Assembly: GCF_000695685.1 (NCBI RefSeq)
Contig: NZ_JFFR01000002.1
Location: 620,001 to 684,000 of the forward strand
DNA: 64,000 nt
Origin: Vibrio fortis
Lineage (GTDB): Bacteria; Pseudomonadota; Gammaproteobacteria; Enterobacterales; Vibrionaceae
Direction of reading: 5' to 3'
The notes beneath the pieces are model-generated. The model had not been told where the DNA came from. It ran no database searches and saw only the letters and a list, made by a program, of their open reading frames with translations. The first letter of the stretch is position 1. Every line of letters begins with the position of its first letter. Positions 25,390-34,800 of the stretch are shown piece by piece. A program made the position numbers and the translations under genes.

Positions 25390-27666
25390 ATGAACCAACA
25401 ACTTACTGTTACTAAGCGTAACGGTCGCAAAGAAACGATTGATCTAGAAAAGATCCACCGCGTGATCACATGGGCAGCAGAAGGCTTGCACAATGTTTCT
25501 GTATCACAAGTAGAATTGAAAGCTCACATTCAATTTTATGATGGCATCACCACAACTGACATCCATGAGACGATCATCAAGTCAGCTGCGGACCTGATCT
25601 CCGAAGAGACTCCTGATTACCAATACCTAGCTGCACGTCTAGCTGTATTCCACCTACGTAAGAAAGCGTACGGTCAATACGAGCCGCCTGCGCTGTTTGA
25701 CCACGTTGCAAAACTGGTTGATATGGGTAAGTACGATAGTCACCTTCTGGAAGACTACACGCCAGCAGAGTTTGCAGAACTGGACCAATACATCGATCAC
25801 AAACGCGACCTAGACTTCTCTTATGCAGCGGTTAAGCAGCTTGAAGGTAAATACTTCGTGCAAAACCGTGTAACGAAAGAGATCTACGAAAGTGCTCAGT
25901 TCTTGTACATTTTGGTTGCTGCTTGTCTATTCGCTAAGTACCCGAAAGAAACTCGTCTTGATTACATCAAGCGTTTCTACGATGCGGCATCGACATTTAA
26001 GATTTCCCTACCTACACCGATCATGTCTGGTGTACGTACTCCTACACGTCAATTCAGCTCTTGTGTACTGATTGAGTGTGGTGACAGCCTAGATTCAATT
26101 AACGCAACGGCGAGCTCAATCGTACGTTACGTTTCTCAGCGTGCTGGTATTGGTATTAACGCTGGTCGTATCCGTGCTCTAGGTTCAGAGATTCGCGGTG
26201 GTGAAGCATTCCACACAGGTTGTATTCCATTCTACAAATACTTCCAAACTGCAGTTAAGTGTTGTTCTCAAGGTGGCGTACGTGGCGGTGCTGCAACAGT
26301 ATTCTACCCACTATGGCACGGTGAAGTTCAGTCTCTACTTGTACTGAAAAACAACCGTGGTGTAGAAGAGAACCGTGTTCGTCACATGGATTACGGTGTA
26401 CAGCTGAACAAGCTTATGTACTCTCGTCTGGTTCAAGGCGGTAACATCAGCCTATTCTCGCCATCTGACGTACCTGGTCTATACGATGCGTTCTTCGAAA
26501 ACCAAGAACGTTTTGAAGAGCTTTACGTTAAGTACGAGAACGATCCATCGATCAAGCGTGAAACAGTGAAAGCGGTAGAGCTATTCTCTCTACTAATGCA
26601 AGAGCGTGCTTCTACAGGCCGTATCTACATTCAAAACGTTGACCACTGTAACACTCACAGCCCATTTGATGCGGAAGTAGCACCTGTTCGCCAGTCAAAC
26701 CTATGTCTTGAAATCGCGCTTCCAACTAAGCCGCTAACAAACGTAGAAGACGACGAAGGTGAGATTGCACTATGTACGCTTTCTGCATTCAACCTTGGCG
26801 CTATTGACTCTCTTGATGACCTAGCAGAACTGTCTGACCTAGTGGTTCGTGCACTTGATGCACTTCTTGATTACCAAGACTACCCACTGCCAGCGGCTTA
26901 CAAGTCAACAATGAACCGTCGTACTCTGGGTGTTGGTGTTATCAACTACGCATACTACTTAGCGAAACACGGTGTTAAGTACTCTGATGGCAGCGCAAAC
27001 GGTCTAACTCACCGTACATTCGAAGCTATCCAATACCACCTATTGAAAGCGTCGGTAGAGCTTGCGAAAGAACAAGGTAAGTGTCCTTCGTTCCACGAAA
27101 CGAACTACGCGAAAGGCCTACTGCCAATCGACACTTACAAGAAAGACGTTGATCTAGTATGTGAAGAACCGCTTCACTACGACTGGGATGCACTACGCGC
27201 AGAGATCGTTGAACACGGCCTACGTAACTCAACACTAACAGCGCTAATGCCTTCTGAGACATCTTCTCAGATCTCTAACGCGACAAACGGTATTGAGCCA
27301 CCACGTGGTTTCGTTTCTGTAAAAGCATCGAAAGACGGTATTTTGAAGCAAGTTGTGCCTGACTTCCTAAACCTGAAAGACAACTACGAACTACTTTGGA
27401 ACATCGGTTCTAACGACGGTTACCTGCACCTAGTGGGTATCATGCAGAAGTTTGTAGACCAAGCGATTTCAGCAAACACTAACTATGATCCAAACGTATA
27501 CGAAAGCGGAAAAGTACCAATGAAGAAACTTCTTCAAGACCTACTGACTGCATACAAATACGGTGTGAAGACGCTTTACTACCATAACACTCGTGATGGT
27601 GCGAAAGATGAACAAGGCGCAGTGGCACAAGAAGATGATTGTGCAGGCGGCGGTTGTAAGATCTAA
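25390..27666 (+). CDS. nrdA: Class Ia ribonucleoside-diphosphate reductase, alpha subunit
   Basis: Catalytic subunit of aerobic ribonucleotide reductase. 758 residues from the ATG at 25390 (E. coli 761). Visible: an N-terminal ATP-cone allosteric region; FSSCVLIECGD and EIALCTLSAFN with the active-site redox cysteines; SNLCLEIALPT with the thiyl-radical Cys; TLYYHNTRDG with the two tyrosines of the radical path; and a C-terminal C(A)GGGC tail that exchanges with thioredoxin. It heads nrdA-nrdB-yfaE. NrdR and DnaA sites upstream suggest control. Confidence 0.97.
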   Translation: MNQQLTVTKRNGRKETIDLEKIHRVITWAAEGLHNVSVSQVELKAHIQFYDGITTTDIHETIIKSAADLISEETPDYQYLAARLAVFHLRKKAYGQYEPPALFDHVAKLVDMGKYDSHLLEDYTPAEFAELDQYIDHKRDLDFSYAAVKQLEGKYFVQNRVTKEIYESAQFLYILVAACLFAKYPKETRLDYIKRFYDAASTFKISLPTPIMSGVRTPTRQFSSCVLIECGDSLDSINATASSIVRYVSQRAGIGINAGRIRALGSEIRGGEAFHTGCIPFYKYFQTAVKCCSQGGVRGGAATVFYPLWHGEVQSLLVLKNNRGVEENRVRHMDYGVQLNKLMYSRLVQGGNISLFSPSDVPGLYDAFFENQERFEELYVKYENDPSIKRETVKAVELFSLLMQERASTGRIYIQNVDHCNTHSPFDAEVAPVRQSNLCLEIALPTKPLTNVEDDEGEIALCTLSAFNLGAIDSLDDLAELSDLVVRALDALLDYQDYPLPAAYKSTMNRRTLGVGVINYAYYLAKHGVKYSDGSANGLTHRTFEAIQYHLLKASVELAKEQGKCPSFHETNYAKGLLPIDTYKKDVDLVCEEPLHYDWDALRAEIVEHGLRNSTLTALMPSETSSQISNATNGIEPPRGFVSVKASKDGILKQVVPDFLNLKDNYELLWNIGSNDGYLHLVGIMQKFVDQAISANTNYDPNVYESGKVPMKKLLQDLLTAYKYGVKTLYYHNTRDGAKDEQGAVAQEDDCAGGGCKI

Positions 27667-27687
27667 GCACAAGTAACAAACATAAGA

Positions 27688-27713
27688 ACCCAGAGAAGCC
27701 TTCTTCTCTGGGT
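27688..27713 (+). other. Hairpin between nrdA and nrdB
   Basis: Perfect 11-bp stem ACCCAGAGAAG / CTTCTCTGGGT with loop CCTT. No T-run follows, so it is probably not a terminator; it may protect the nrdA mRNA 3' end or tune the nrdA:nrdB ratio. Confidence 0.6.
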
Positions 27714-27766
27714 CTAAAGCATTAACGAGGCCTGTTATATAGGTCTGGAAAGGATTTGAGGCATTC

Positions 27767-28900
27767 ATGGCTTACAGTACTTTTACCCAAACAAAAAATG
27801 ACCAACTAAAAGAACCTATGTTCCTTGGTCAATCTGTAAACGTAGCGCGTTACGACCAACAGAAATTTGAAATCTTCGAAAAGCTTATCGAGAAGCAACT
27901 GTCTTTCTTCTGGCGTCCAGAAGAAGTTGACGTATCTAGCGACCGTATCGACTACAACAAGCTACCAGAGCACGAGAAGCACATCTTCATCTCAAACCTG
28001 AAGTACCAAACGCTTCTTGACTCAATTCAAGGCCGTAGCCCGAACGTAGCGCTACTTCCACTGGTATCACTACCAGAAGTTGAAACTTGGATCGAGACTT
28101 GGTCTTTCTCTGAAACGATCCACTCTCGCTCTTACACGCACATCATCCGCAACATTGTGAATGATCCAGGCGTTGTGTTCGACGACATCGTTGAAAATGA
28201 ACACATCCTAGCGCGTGCGAAAGACATCGCACACTACTACGACGAGTTAATCAAACTGACTTCTGACTACCACCGCTACGGTGAAGGTACACACAACATC
28301 AACGGCGAAGAGATCAAAGTATCTCTATACGAGCTGAAGAAGAAACTGTACCTATGTCTGATGTCTGTTAATGCTCTAGAAGCTATCCGTTTCTACGTAA
28401 GTTTTGCATGTTCATTTGCGTTTGCAGAACGTGAGCTAATGGAAGGTAATGCGAAAATCATCAAGCTAATCGCTCGTGATGAAGCGCTTCACCTAACCGG
28501 TACTCAGCACATGATTAACCTGCTGCGTAACGGTCAAGATGACTTCTCATTCATGCAGATCGCTGAAGAGTGTAAGCAAGAGTGTTTCGACTTATTTAAA
28601 GATGCAGCAGAGCAAGAGAAAGAGTGGGCAGAATACCTATTCAAAGATGGCTCTATGATCGGTCTAAACAAAGACATCCTTTGCCAATACGTTGAGTACA
28701 TTACGAACATTCGTATGCAGGCGGTTGGTCTAGGTACAGCTTATCCAGAAGCAACGTCTAACCCTATCCCGTGGATCAACGCTTGGTTATCTTCTGATAA
28801 CGTTCAAGTAGCACCACAGGAAGCAGAAATTTCATCTTACCTAGTTGGTCAAATCGACAACGAAGTAAGTGCTGATGACTTCGAAGGTTTCGAACTGTAA
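27767..28900 (+). CDS. nrdB: Class Ia ribonucleoside-diphosphate reductase, beta subunit
   Basis: Diiron-tyrosyl radical subunit. 377 residues. The radical tyrosine is Tyr123 in [11 protein letters not shown]; iron ligands are in [11 protein letters not shown] and [17 protein letters not shown] precedes the ATG. Its stop overlaps the start of yfaE (TAATG), coupling the subunit to its ferredoxin. Confidence 0.97.
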   Translation: MAYSTFTQTKNDQLKEPMFLGQSVNVARYDQQKFEIFEKLIEKQLSFFWRPEEVDVSSDRIDYNKLPEHEKHIFISNLKYQTLLDSIQGRSPNVALLPLVSLPEVETWIETWSFSETIHSRSYTHIIRNIVNDPGVVFDDIVENEHILARAKDIAHYYDELIKLTSDYHRYGEGTHNINGEEIKVSLYELKKKLYLCLMSVNALEAIRFYVSFACSFAFAERELMEGNAKIIKLIARDEALHLTGTQHMINLLRNGQDDFSFMQIAEECKQECFDLFKDAAEQEKEWAEYLFKDGSMIGLNKDILCQYVEYITNIRMQAVGLGTAYPEATSNPIPWINAWLSSDNVQVAPQEAEISSYLVGQIDNEVSADDFEGFEL

Positions 28901-29178
28901 TGCCAACACTGAAGATCAACAAACTCATCACGATTGAATCTAACCCATCTAACACTCTGTTAGAGACCATGGAGCAGGCAGGACTTGAGCCTGAGTACAA
29001 CTGCCGAGATGGTCACTGTGGCGCTTGTCGCTGCACGTTAGACTCAGGTCAAGTCGAGTACGTTGGTTTTGCTATGGCTTACACACAAAGCAACGAGATT
29101 TTGCCTTGTATTTGTAAAGCCAAAACAGAGTTGTCATTGAGCAACGTGATTCATCGCAACAAGCAGAAACGCGCTTAG
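28900..29178 (+). CDS. yfaE: 2Fe-2S ferredoxin for NrdB maintenance (YfaE)
   Basis: 92-residue plant-type ferredoxin with ligands in CRDGHCGACRC and a final Cys in LPCICKAK. In E. coli YfaE reduces the NrdB diiron centre to regenerate the tyrosyl radical. It overlaps nrdB by one base and is followed by a strong terminator, so nrdA-nrdB-yfaE is one unit. Confidence 0.94.
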   Translation: MPTLKINKLITIESNPSNTLLETMEQAGLEPEYNCRDGHCGACRCTLDSGQVEYVGFAMAYTQSNEILPCICKAKTELSLSNVIHRNKQKRA

Positions 29179-29212
29179 CAGTGAAATAGTTCGATAAAGA
29201 CATCAAAACACA

Positions 29213-29246
29213 AAGGGCCCGATAATTAATATTATCGGGCCCTTTA
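29213..29246. terminator. Terminator of nrdAB-yfaE
   Basis: Perfect 12-bp stem GGGCCCGATAAT / ATTATCGGGCCC (29215-29242) followed by TTTAT. It lies between convergent yfaE and the CinA-like gene and could serve both. Confidence 0.87.
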
Positions 29247-29279
29247 TCATATATTGGTTCTAACGTTACAAGCCTGTTG

Positions 29280-30515
29280 TCATAAAACAGAATTAGGAAT
29301 GAACAGCTCTTTGATGCGTTTAAGCGAAGTGAACTGACCAAACATAGGTTTATTTTCTAAGTGCCTACGCAACATGTCTGCGGCAACCGTTTTGATTACC
29401 GTTCTAGAGTCTTCTCGATTGTATGAGCGGTGAAATTCAAATACTTGCCCCCACTCACCTGCTAGCGTCGACAACGCTACACTGAAGGTCTTATCTTCGA
29501 GTTTGCCAGTCACAAGAGCGAGCTCCGTGGCACACTTCTCTCTTGTCGCTCCAGCTAAGGCCAATGTTGCAGCCAGAGGATCGCTTTTATCAATCTCGCT
29601 GCCTTTACTCTCCGCCATTACCCAAGAGTGGCCAAAACAGTTTTCAAGGTTTTCGTCGGACTGTAACCATGCAGATAAAGCTCCCTTAGTCGACACTTCT
29701 GACACAGATAAGGTTTTGTGTTTTTCACTCAATAGGTGGCCTAAATGCTCAACCATTGGCTCGTCGACACTCACGACATTGCCTTCTAAGAGCTTATGAA
29801 CCATCTGAAGCAGTTTTACACGAACCTCAAGGCCCGATTTAGGCCCGAATAGTTTCACTTCGATAAAGGGTAAGTAAGAACGGTAACCTAATTCGTACCC
29901 TTCAGGTAACTTAAGCTGGTCTAGAATATCTGAGATACCGGATTCAGAGAGTCCGAAGGTGTAGAGCCTGCTACATTCAAAAGCACTGATTTCTGGGTAG
30001 CTTCGCGATAGATCCGGTAGAATTTGATCTTTCACCATCTTTTTAAACTCACTCGGAACACCAGGAGTGAAGTAGAAGGTCGCGTCATTAATTTTAAGTT
30101 TAAAACCACAAGCTGTGCCGACAGGGTTATCGACTATCTGTGAGCTTTCAGGCAGCATAGCTTGTTTCAGGTTACTGTCTGGCATTTTAGCGCCACGCGC
30201 TGCAAACATACTCTCCATACGCTGCAGCCAATCAGGAAAAAGAACCAGTTTTTGATCGGCCGCGCTTGCTGCTGCTGCGGCACTCATGTCGTCCGTCGTT
30301 GGCCCTAACCCACCATTAACGATGACCACATCGTAGTTAAAACTCAGCATCAAAAGCTCTTCCACCAGCGCACCCATTTGGTCACCGACAGTGGAACGTT
30401 TTGCCAATGCAAAGCCGTGTTGATAGAACTCAGCGGACATCCAAGCGGCATTCGTGTCTACAATGTCTCCGTGAAGAACTTCTTCACCTGTACTTAACAT
30501 TGCGATTTTGGTCAT
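29280..30515 (-). CDS. CinA family protein (YfaY type)
   Basis: About 411 residues from the ATG at 30515, with AAGGGA upstream. The N-terminal molybdopterin-binding/COG1058 fold is clear (GEEVLHGDIVDTNAAWMSAEF, NGGLGPTTDDM). The C-terminal half is in the position of the nicotinamide mononucleotide deamidase domain (PncC) but looks diverged. COG1058 domains have ADP-ribose or NAD-linked pyrophosphatase activity. Converges with yfaE, as yfaY lies near nrdAB in enterobacteria. Exact activity is uncertain. Confidence 0.82.
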   Translation of the reverse strand: MTKIAMLSTGEEVLHGDIVDTNAAWMSAEFYQHGFALAKRSTVGDQMGALVEELLMLSFNYDVVIVNGGLGPTTDDMSAAAAASAADQKLVLFPDWLQRMESMFAARGAKMPDSNLKQAMLPESSQIVDNPVGTACGFKLKINDATFYFTPGVPSEFKKMVKDQILPDLSRSYPEISAFECSRLYTFGLSESGISDILDQLKLPEGYELGYRSYLPFIEVKLFGPKSGLEVRVKLLQMVHKLLEGNVVSVDEPMVEHLGHLLSEKHKTLSVSEVSTKGALSAWLQSDENLENCFGHSWVMAESKGSEIDKSDPLAATLALAGATREKCATELALVTGKLEDKTFSVALSTLAGEWGQVFEFHRSYNREDSRTVIKTVAADMLRRHLENKPMFGQFTSLKRIKELFIPNSVL

Positions 30516-30725
30516 ATTTTCATCCCTTGCTGTCATATAAAGACGCTGCATTATTTTTAAAGTGGTCTATCTTCAATGTTTAGGCATTTAAGTCATTTCA
30601 CAAGTATTAATGATGTGAAATTTAAGATTATCTTTCAGAAAGCACACAATTATTAGTTCCATAAATCAGGCAATTAATGGATAATTGTGACTTCGCTCAA
30701 CCTATCAACTTTCATGGAGACCCTT

Positions 30726-31634
30726 GTGGCCAAATCACCGTTATTAGCAAAGGTTACTGCTGCATTTTCACTGTTAATGTCAGCGAACTCGGTTGCAAGC
30801 CAATACGATTTCGACCAACCATTCAACCTTTCATACTCGGATGATTGTACTCAAGAGTACTGCGTAAATGATAACTTGTATACCTACAAGCCAAGCACCA
30901 ATTATGCGCTGAGCGAATCAAGCGACGAGTACGATTTCAGTATCCAGCAGCCTATGTATCTTACCGTTAGTGACGAGAAAGACTGGGACTACCTAATGGG
31001 TCAAACTTATACCATTCTAGGTCTTAGTGTTGCGACTGTAGGTTTAATGACGTTTCTACCAGAATCCATCACCAAATGGGATGATGACCAGCGTGACTTA
31101 AGTAAACTTGGTAAGAAATGGAAAGACAACGTCTCTGATGGTCCGGTATGGGATCGAGATGAACACTTCCTGAACTACGTAATGCACCCATACTTTGGTG
31201 GTGTTTACTATACTGCAGCTCGCCACGCTGGTTACAACGAGTTTGAATCGTTCATGTACTCTTGGACCATGTCGACTTTCTTCTGGGAGTATGGTGTAGA
31301 AGCATTTGCAGAAATCCCATCTTGGCAGGACCTTTTCATTACACCATTCTTCGGTGCGGTTGTCGGTGAGCTGATGCTAGAGGCTGAGCAAGACATCGTT
31401 ATGACCGGTGGTGAAGTGATGGGTTCTAAAACTATGGGTGATGTTTCTCTGTTCTTCTTGAACCCTGTTGGTCATATTCATTACTGGGTAAGTGATGCTT
31501 GGGGTGGCGATGCAGAAGTCAATCTGAACACTAACCCTTGGTGGGGTAACCAAGATGCGGCTAAATTCGCATACGATGCTGGTGCTGCATACGACTCGCA
31601 GTTTGTCGGTATGAACTTCAAAGTCACCTTCTAA
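30726..31634 (+). CDS. DUF3943 family exported protein
   Basis: About 302 residues from the GTG at 30726, chosen because GGAG lies six bases upstream and a good signal peptide (ending near SVAS) follows; earlier GTG and ATG starts at 30687 and 30714 lack this. The mature part is aromatic-rich with the DUF3943 signature region HPYFGGVYYTAARHAGYNE. Probably an outer-membrane-associated protein. Function unknown. Its own terminator follows. Confidence 0.78.
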   Translation: MAKSPLLAKVTAAFSLLMSANSVASQYDFDQPFNLSYSDDCTQEYCVNDNLYTYKPSTNYALSESSDEYDFSIQQPMYLTVSDEKDWDYLMGQTYTILGLSVATVGLMTFLPESITKWDDDQRDLSKLGKKWKDNVSDGPVWDRDEHFLNYVMHPYFGGVYYTAARHAGYNEFESFMYSWTMSTFFWEYGVEAFAEIPSWQDLFITPFFGAVVGELMLEAEQDIVMTGGEVMGSKTMGDVSLFFLNPVGHIHYWVSDAWGGDAEVNLNTNPWWGNQDAAKFAYDAGAAYDSQFVGMNFKVTF

Positions 31635-31660
31635 ATCACTCAATGAATGCAAATCTTCCT

Positions 31661-31689
31661 AAAAAGCGACTTACGAGTCGCTTTTTTTG
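31661..31689 (+). terminator. Terminator of DUF3943 gene
   Basis: 7-bp stem AGCGACT / AGTCGCT (31665-31682) preceded by A-run and followed by seven T residues. Confidence 0.88.
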
Positions 31690-31851
31690 TGCCCTACTCT
31701 TCATTAACTTGTTTCGCGCTGCGGCTTAGTTTCAAAAATTGACGCAGGTCAAATATTGTTCTAATCCAGCTTCTAAACTGTAAGTAGGACAGATTATCTC
31801 GTTATTTCAAACGCTTATTAAGGGCGTTCAATTGAATCTTTGGGGGCTGAT

Positions 31852-32364
31852 ATGAATAGTACATTTATCGTAAACTTTATTGGTAAGGCATCACCTGCAA
31901 CCATCAAGCAACTCGCCGCAGTCACCCATGAAAACGGGGGCAAATGGCTAATCAGTAAAGTGAATTTCATTGAGGATCAAGTTGCTGGTGTAATCAAAAT
32001 AGAGCTTCCAGCAATCAACGAGTCCATGGTTAAAGAGGCATTTAGTGCCAATATAGACTTAACCGTCCAATTTGTTGATGCCGACCACTCTCCACAAGTA
32101 CAAGATACGATCCATCACCTGCGCTTAGATTCGAATGACCGCGCCGGTATCGTCAACGAAGTCACCCACGTATTAGATGGCCAAGGTATTACGATTCTCG
32201 ATATGGACTGTCATCGCGTATTTATCGCAGGTGGCGGCGGTGTCAGCTCAAGTCTGTTCACCGCTAAGATTGCCGTAAAACTCCCTCTAGAGTTACCAAT
32301 CCAAGACGTCGCAAACGAACTTGAGACACTGAGCGAAGATACACGCGTTATGATTGAGAGTTAA
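31852..32364 (+). CDS. GcvR-like ACT-domain protein
   Basis: 170 residues from the ATG at 31852, with GGGGG before it. Two ACT-type regions: residues 1-80 and 88-170 (LDSNDRAGIVNEVTHVLDGQGITILDMD). This is the layout of GcvR, which binds glycine and antagonises GcvA in control of the glycine cleavage genes. It could also be a related ACT regulator, as vibrios carry more than one. No gcv genes are near. Monocistronic. Confidence 0.75.
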   Translation: MNSTFIVNFIGKASPATIKQLAAVTHENGGKWLISKVNFIEDQVAGVIKIELPAINESMVKEAFSANIDLTVQFVDADHSPQVQDTIHHLRLDSNDRAGIVNEVTHVLDGQGITILDMDCHRVFIAGGGGVSSSLFTAKIAVKLPLELPIQDVANELETLSEDTRVMIES

Positions 32365-32372
32365 TTCACTTT

Positions 32373-32402
32373 CTCCTCCGGTGAAACAAATTGCCGGAGG
32401 AG
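32373..32402 (+). other. Hairpin after the GcvR-like gene
   Basis: Perfect 9-bp stem CTCCTCCGG / CCGGAGGAG with a 12-base loop, just after the stop codon. No T-run follows. The 3' arm resembles a ribosome site but no ORF begins at it. Possible mRNA-stabilising stem or inefficient terminator. Confidence 0.55.
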
Positions 32403-32585
32403 TAAGACATAACCTGCCTTCCCTTTAGCGCATCCTATAAATCCCTTTCAATTCTTACATTACTTACAAAATTTCTATATAAATTCTACGTAAATCATAA
32501 TTTTAACTAGTGAAACAGACCTACTTGCTTATATTTTTTGTTACCATACGGCTACTTTCATCAACTTAGTCACTTAGGTTCATAC

Positions 32586-34202
32586 ATGGATAGAAACAAG
32601 CCGAGTTGGCCTCTTAATGCCGTCTCAGTAATCCTTCTAACTTCACTTTTCACAGGCTGTCAAAGTGGCCATGAAGATAGTGGTGATGGTTCCACCAACC
32701 CGACAGCAGTCAGTATTTCCATCCCAGAGACGCTTAGCGTGACCGAGCCAAGTTCAGGTTCCAGTACAGAAGGCGTGACTGTCACACTTTCAGAAGCGCT
32801 CACTAGCGATGTAAACCTAACTATTACGACTTCAAATGTCACTGCTCGTTCTACTGGCGACTTTAGAAATTATGACCCGCTAAGTAGCTCCGTTGTAACT
32901 ATCCCGGCAGGTTCAACAACCGCAACGCTGCCGCTTAATGTATTACACAATAATGTCTTTGAAGGCGCTAAGACGCTCCAATACTCGATTACTGCTCCTT
33001 CAAGTTCGACGTACACCATTACCAACAACCAAACGACCGTAACGATCAACGATGCGAACAGCCAGCCTACTATCGGGTTTAGCAATAGCCTAAGTACTGT
33101 CGTTGAAGGTGATAGCGTTGTGCAACAAATGGTGCTAAGTAACTATTCAAGCCAAGACGTCACAATTACCTTGGTTCAAACCGGTATTGCGGCATCCGAC
33201 GACTACACAGTTGATATGGCGAGCCTCAACGTTACGCTCTCTGCAGAAACCCTAACGTCAGACATTACTTTCTCTGCTAAAGATGATGGCTTTAACGAGG
33301 GTGGTGAATCCGTCATTTACACCATGACAGAAGTAGGGAATGCTACGATTGACTCAGCGAAAAACACGCTAGCCTTCTATATTCCAGGCCAGAAGAATTT
33401 CAATGACACTGGTTACGTAACCTATTACGACGGTACCACTTTCGATAGCACTACCCCACCAGCCAGCCATCCAAATCAAGATGCGAAATATGGCTTGGAT
33501 ACAGCAGATGATATCGAGCACTCGGATGGCGAATATGGTTTCCGTTATACCAAAATCGATGCTCACGGCAACCCAATCGATCCAAGTTCGACAAACTGGC
33601 GCTGTGTAAAGGATGAACACACTGGGCTATATATAGAAGCAAAACAAGCTCCAACAGCTTTACCTAGCCAATCTGATATCGACACTTGGGTTGAAAACCA
33701 TAAGAACGATCCAGACGCTTACCCTTACCCATATGGTGCTGAATCTTCAATGTGGCGTAGCTCATCGTATACGTATACTTGGTACGACGCAGATGGGACA
33801 ACCAATGGGGGATACGCAGGGGCTCCCAACGATGCACTATATAGTGAAGGGCCGATTTCGTCTGAATGCGCATACCCGAATGACAACTCAGGCACTCGCA
33901 ACTGTAACACCAGCAGCTATATTTCAAGTCTAAATAGCTATGCGATATGTGGTATCACCGATTGGCGTCTACCTTCGCCAGTTGAGGCACGTTCATTCAT
34001 TAACTTCAACGTTGGCACATCGCCGAGTGGTTCAGTGAATTTCTTCCCTAACCTTGGAGATCATCTGTTCACTCACTCGAGCTCAGTAAAGCAAGACGGT
34101 AGTGCGAGATGTATCGATTCTCAAACCGGTGAATTGGAACTATGTAACAAGAACATCACAGGCTCAACAGGAATCGTCGCTGTAAGTGGAGGAATCGAGT
34201 AA
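32586..34202 (+). CDS. Surface lipoprotein with Calx-beta-like repeats and Lcl (DUF1566) domain
   Basis: 538 residues from the ATG at 32586, with AGG seven bases upstream; a longer frame from 32538 is less likely. The lipobox is SLFTGC (Cys25). Two Calx-beta-like repeats follow (about 35-155 and 158-260), with the motif VPEGDS-like VVEGDSV and ESVIYTM. The C-terminal half is a Lcl/DUF1566 domain (DIDTWV...DWRLPSPVEARSFI), found in collagen- or adhesion-type surface proteins. Overlaps the next gene by one base. Probably a cell-surface binding or secreted-complex protein; function not known. Confidence 0.75.
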   Translation: MDRNKPSWPLNAVSVILLTSLFTGCQSGHEDSGDGSTNPTAVSISIPETLSVTEPSSGSSTEGVTVTLSEALTSDVNLTITTSNVTARSTGDFRNYDPLSSSVVTIPAGSTTATLPLNVLHNNVFEGAKTLQYSITAPSSSTYTITNNQTTVTINDANSQPTIGFSNSLSTVVEGDSVVQQMVLSNYSSQDVTITLVQTGIAASDDYTVDMASLNVTLSAETLTSDITFSAKDDGFNEGGESVIYTMTEVGNATIDSAKNTLAFYIPGQKNFNDTGYVTYYDGTTFDSTTPPASHPNQDAKYGLDTADDIEHSDGEYGFRYTKIDAHGNPIDPSSTNWRCVKDEHTGLYIEAKQAPTALPSQSDIDTWVENHKNDPDAYPYPYGAESSMWRSSSYTYTWYDADGTTNGGYAGAPNDALYSEGPISSECAYPNDNSGTRNCNTSSYISSLNSYAICGITDWRLPSPVEARSFINFNVGTSPSGSVNFFPNLGDHLFTHSSSVKQDGSARCIDSQTGELELCNKNITGSTGIVAVSGGIE

Positions 34203-34744
34203 TGAAATTGAAATTATGCTTAGGCGCTATCGCCACTCTACTAAGCGTGAATGCTATCGCTCAAACATGTGTCACGACTCAAACAGCTTCTCATCAAGAC
34301 GGGCAGTTTATTGATCGCAAGGATGGCACTCTGCTGGACGTAACAACTAACTTGTTATGGTCAAAGTGTAACTTAGGCGAAACATACAATGCGTCTACAG
34401 ATACTTGTGACGGAACTGCGCTAAAGTACCAAAACTGGAGCGATGCTTTGGTTGCCACACAAGACAGCACGCTAACAACAATTGCGGGCCGGCCCGGCTT
34501 TAGGCTTCCAAACATCAAAGAACTGAGCTCAATTGTGGATTACCGCTGCACTCGACCAGCGATCAACCTAACCTTCTTCCCGACGACGACCAATGAACCT
34601 TATTGGACCAATACACCAGATGCTCATAGCGTCAATAGTCATTACGAAGGTCTGATCATCGACTTTGACGAAGCCTTGGAAGTGATCACTGACCCAGACA
34701 ATGTCCCTTCCCCACTTGTTCGACTGGTAAAAGAGTTTAACTAA
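34202..34744 (+). CDS. Secreted Lcl/DUF1566-domain protein
   Basis: 180 residues. Signal peptide MKLKLCLGAIATLLSVNAIAQ, then an Lcl/DUF1566 domain with FRLPNIKELSSIVDYRC and the closing EPYWTNTPDAHS segment. Six Cys residues in the mature part could form disulfides. It shares TAATG with the end of the preceding lipoprotein, so the pair is coupled and probably acts together at the surface. I infer no specific ligand. Confidence 0.75.
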   Translation: MKLKLCLGAIATLLSVNAIAQTCVTTQTASHQDGQFIDRKDGTLLDVTTNLLWSKCNLGETYNASTDTCDGTALKYQNWSDALVATQDSTLTTIAGRPGFRLPNIKELSSIVDYRCTRPAINLTFFPTTTNEPYWTNTPDAHSVNSHYEGLIIDFDEALEVITDPDNVPSPLVRLVKEFN

Positions 34745-34761
34745 GACTCTCTAATCCCATA

Positions 34762-34797
34762 CAAAAAGAGCAACCCATCGGTTGCTCTTTTTATTTC
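34762..34797. terminator. Bidirectional terminator between the Lcl pair and nspC
   Basis: 11-bp stem AAAGAGCAACC / GGTTGCTCTTT with A- and T-runs, between convergent genes. Confidence 0.87.
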
Positions 34798-34800
34798 AAT

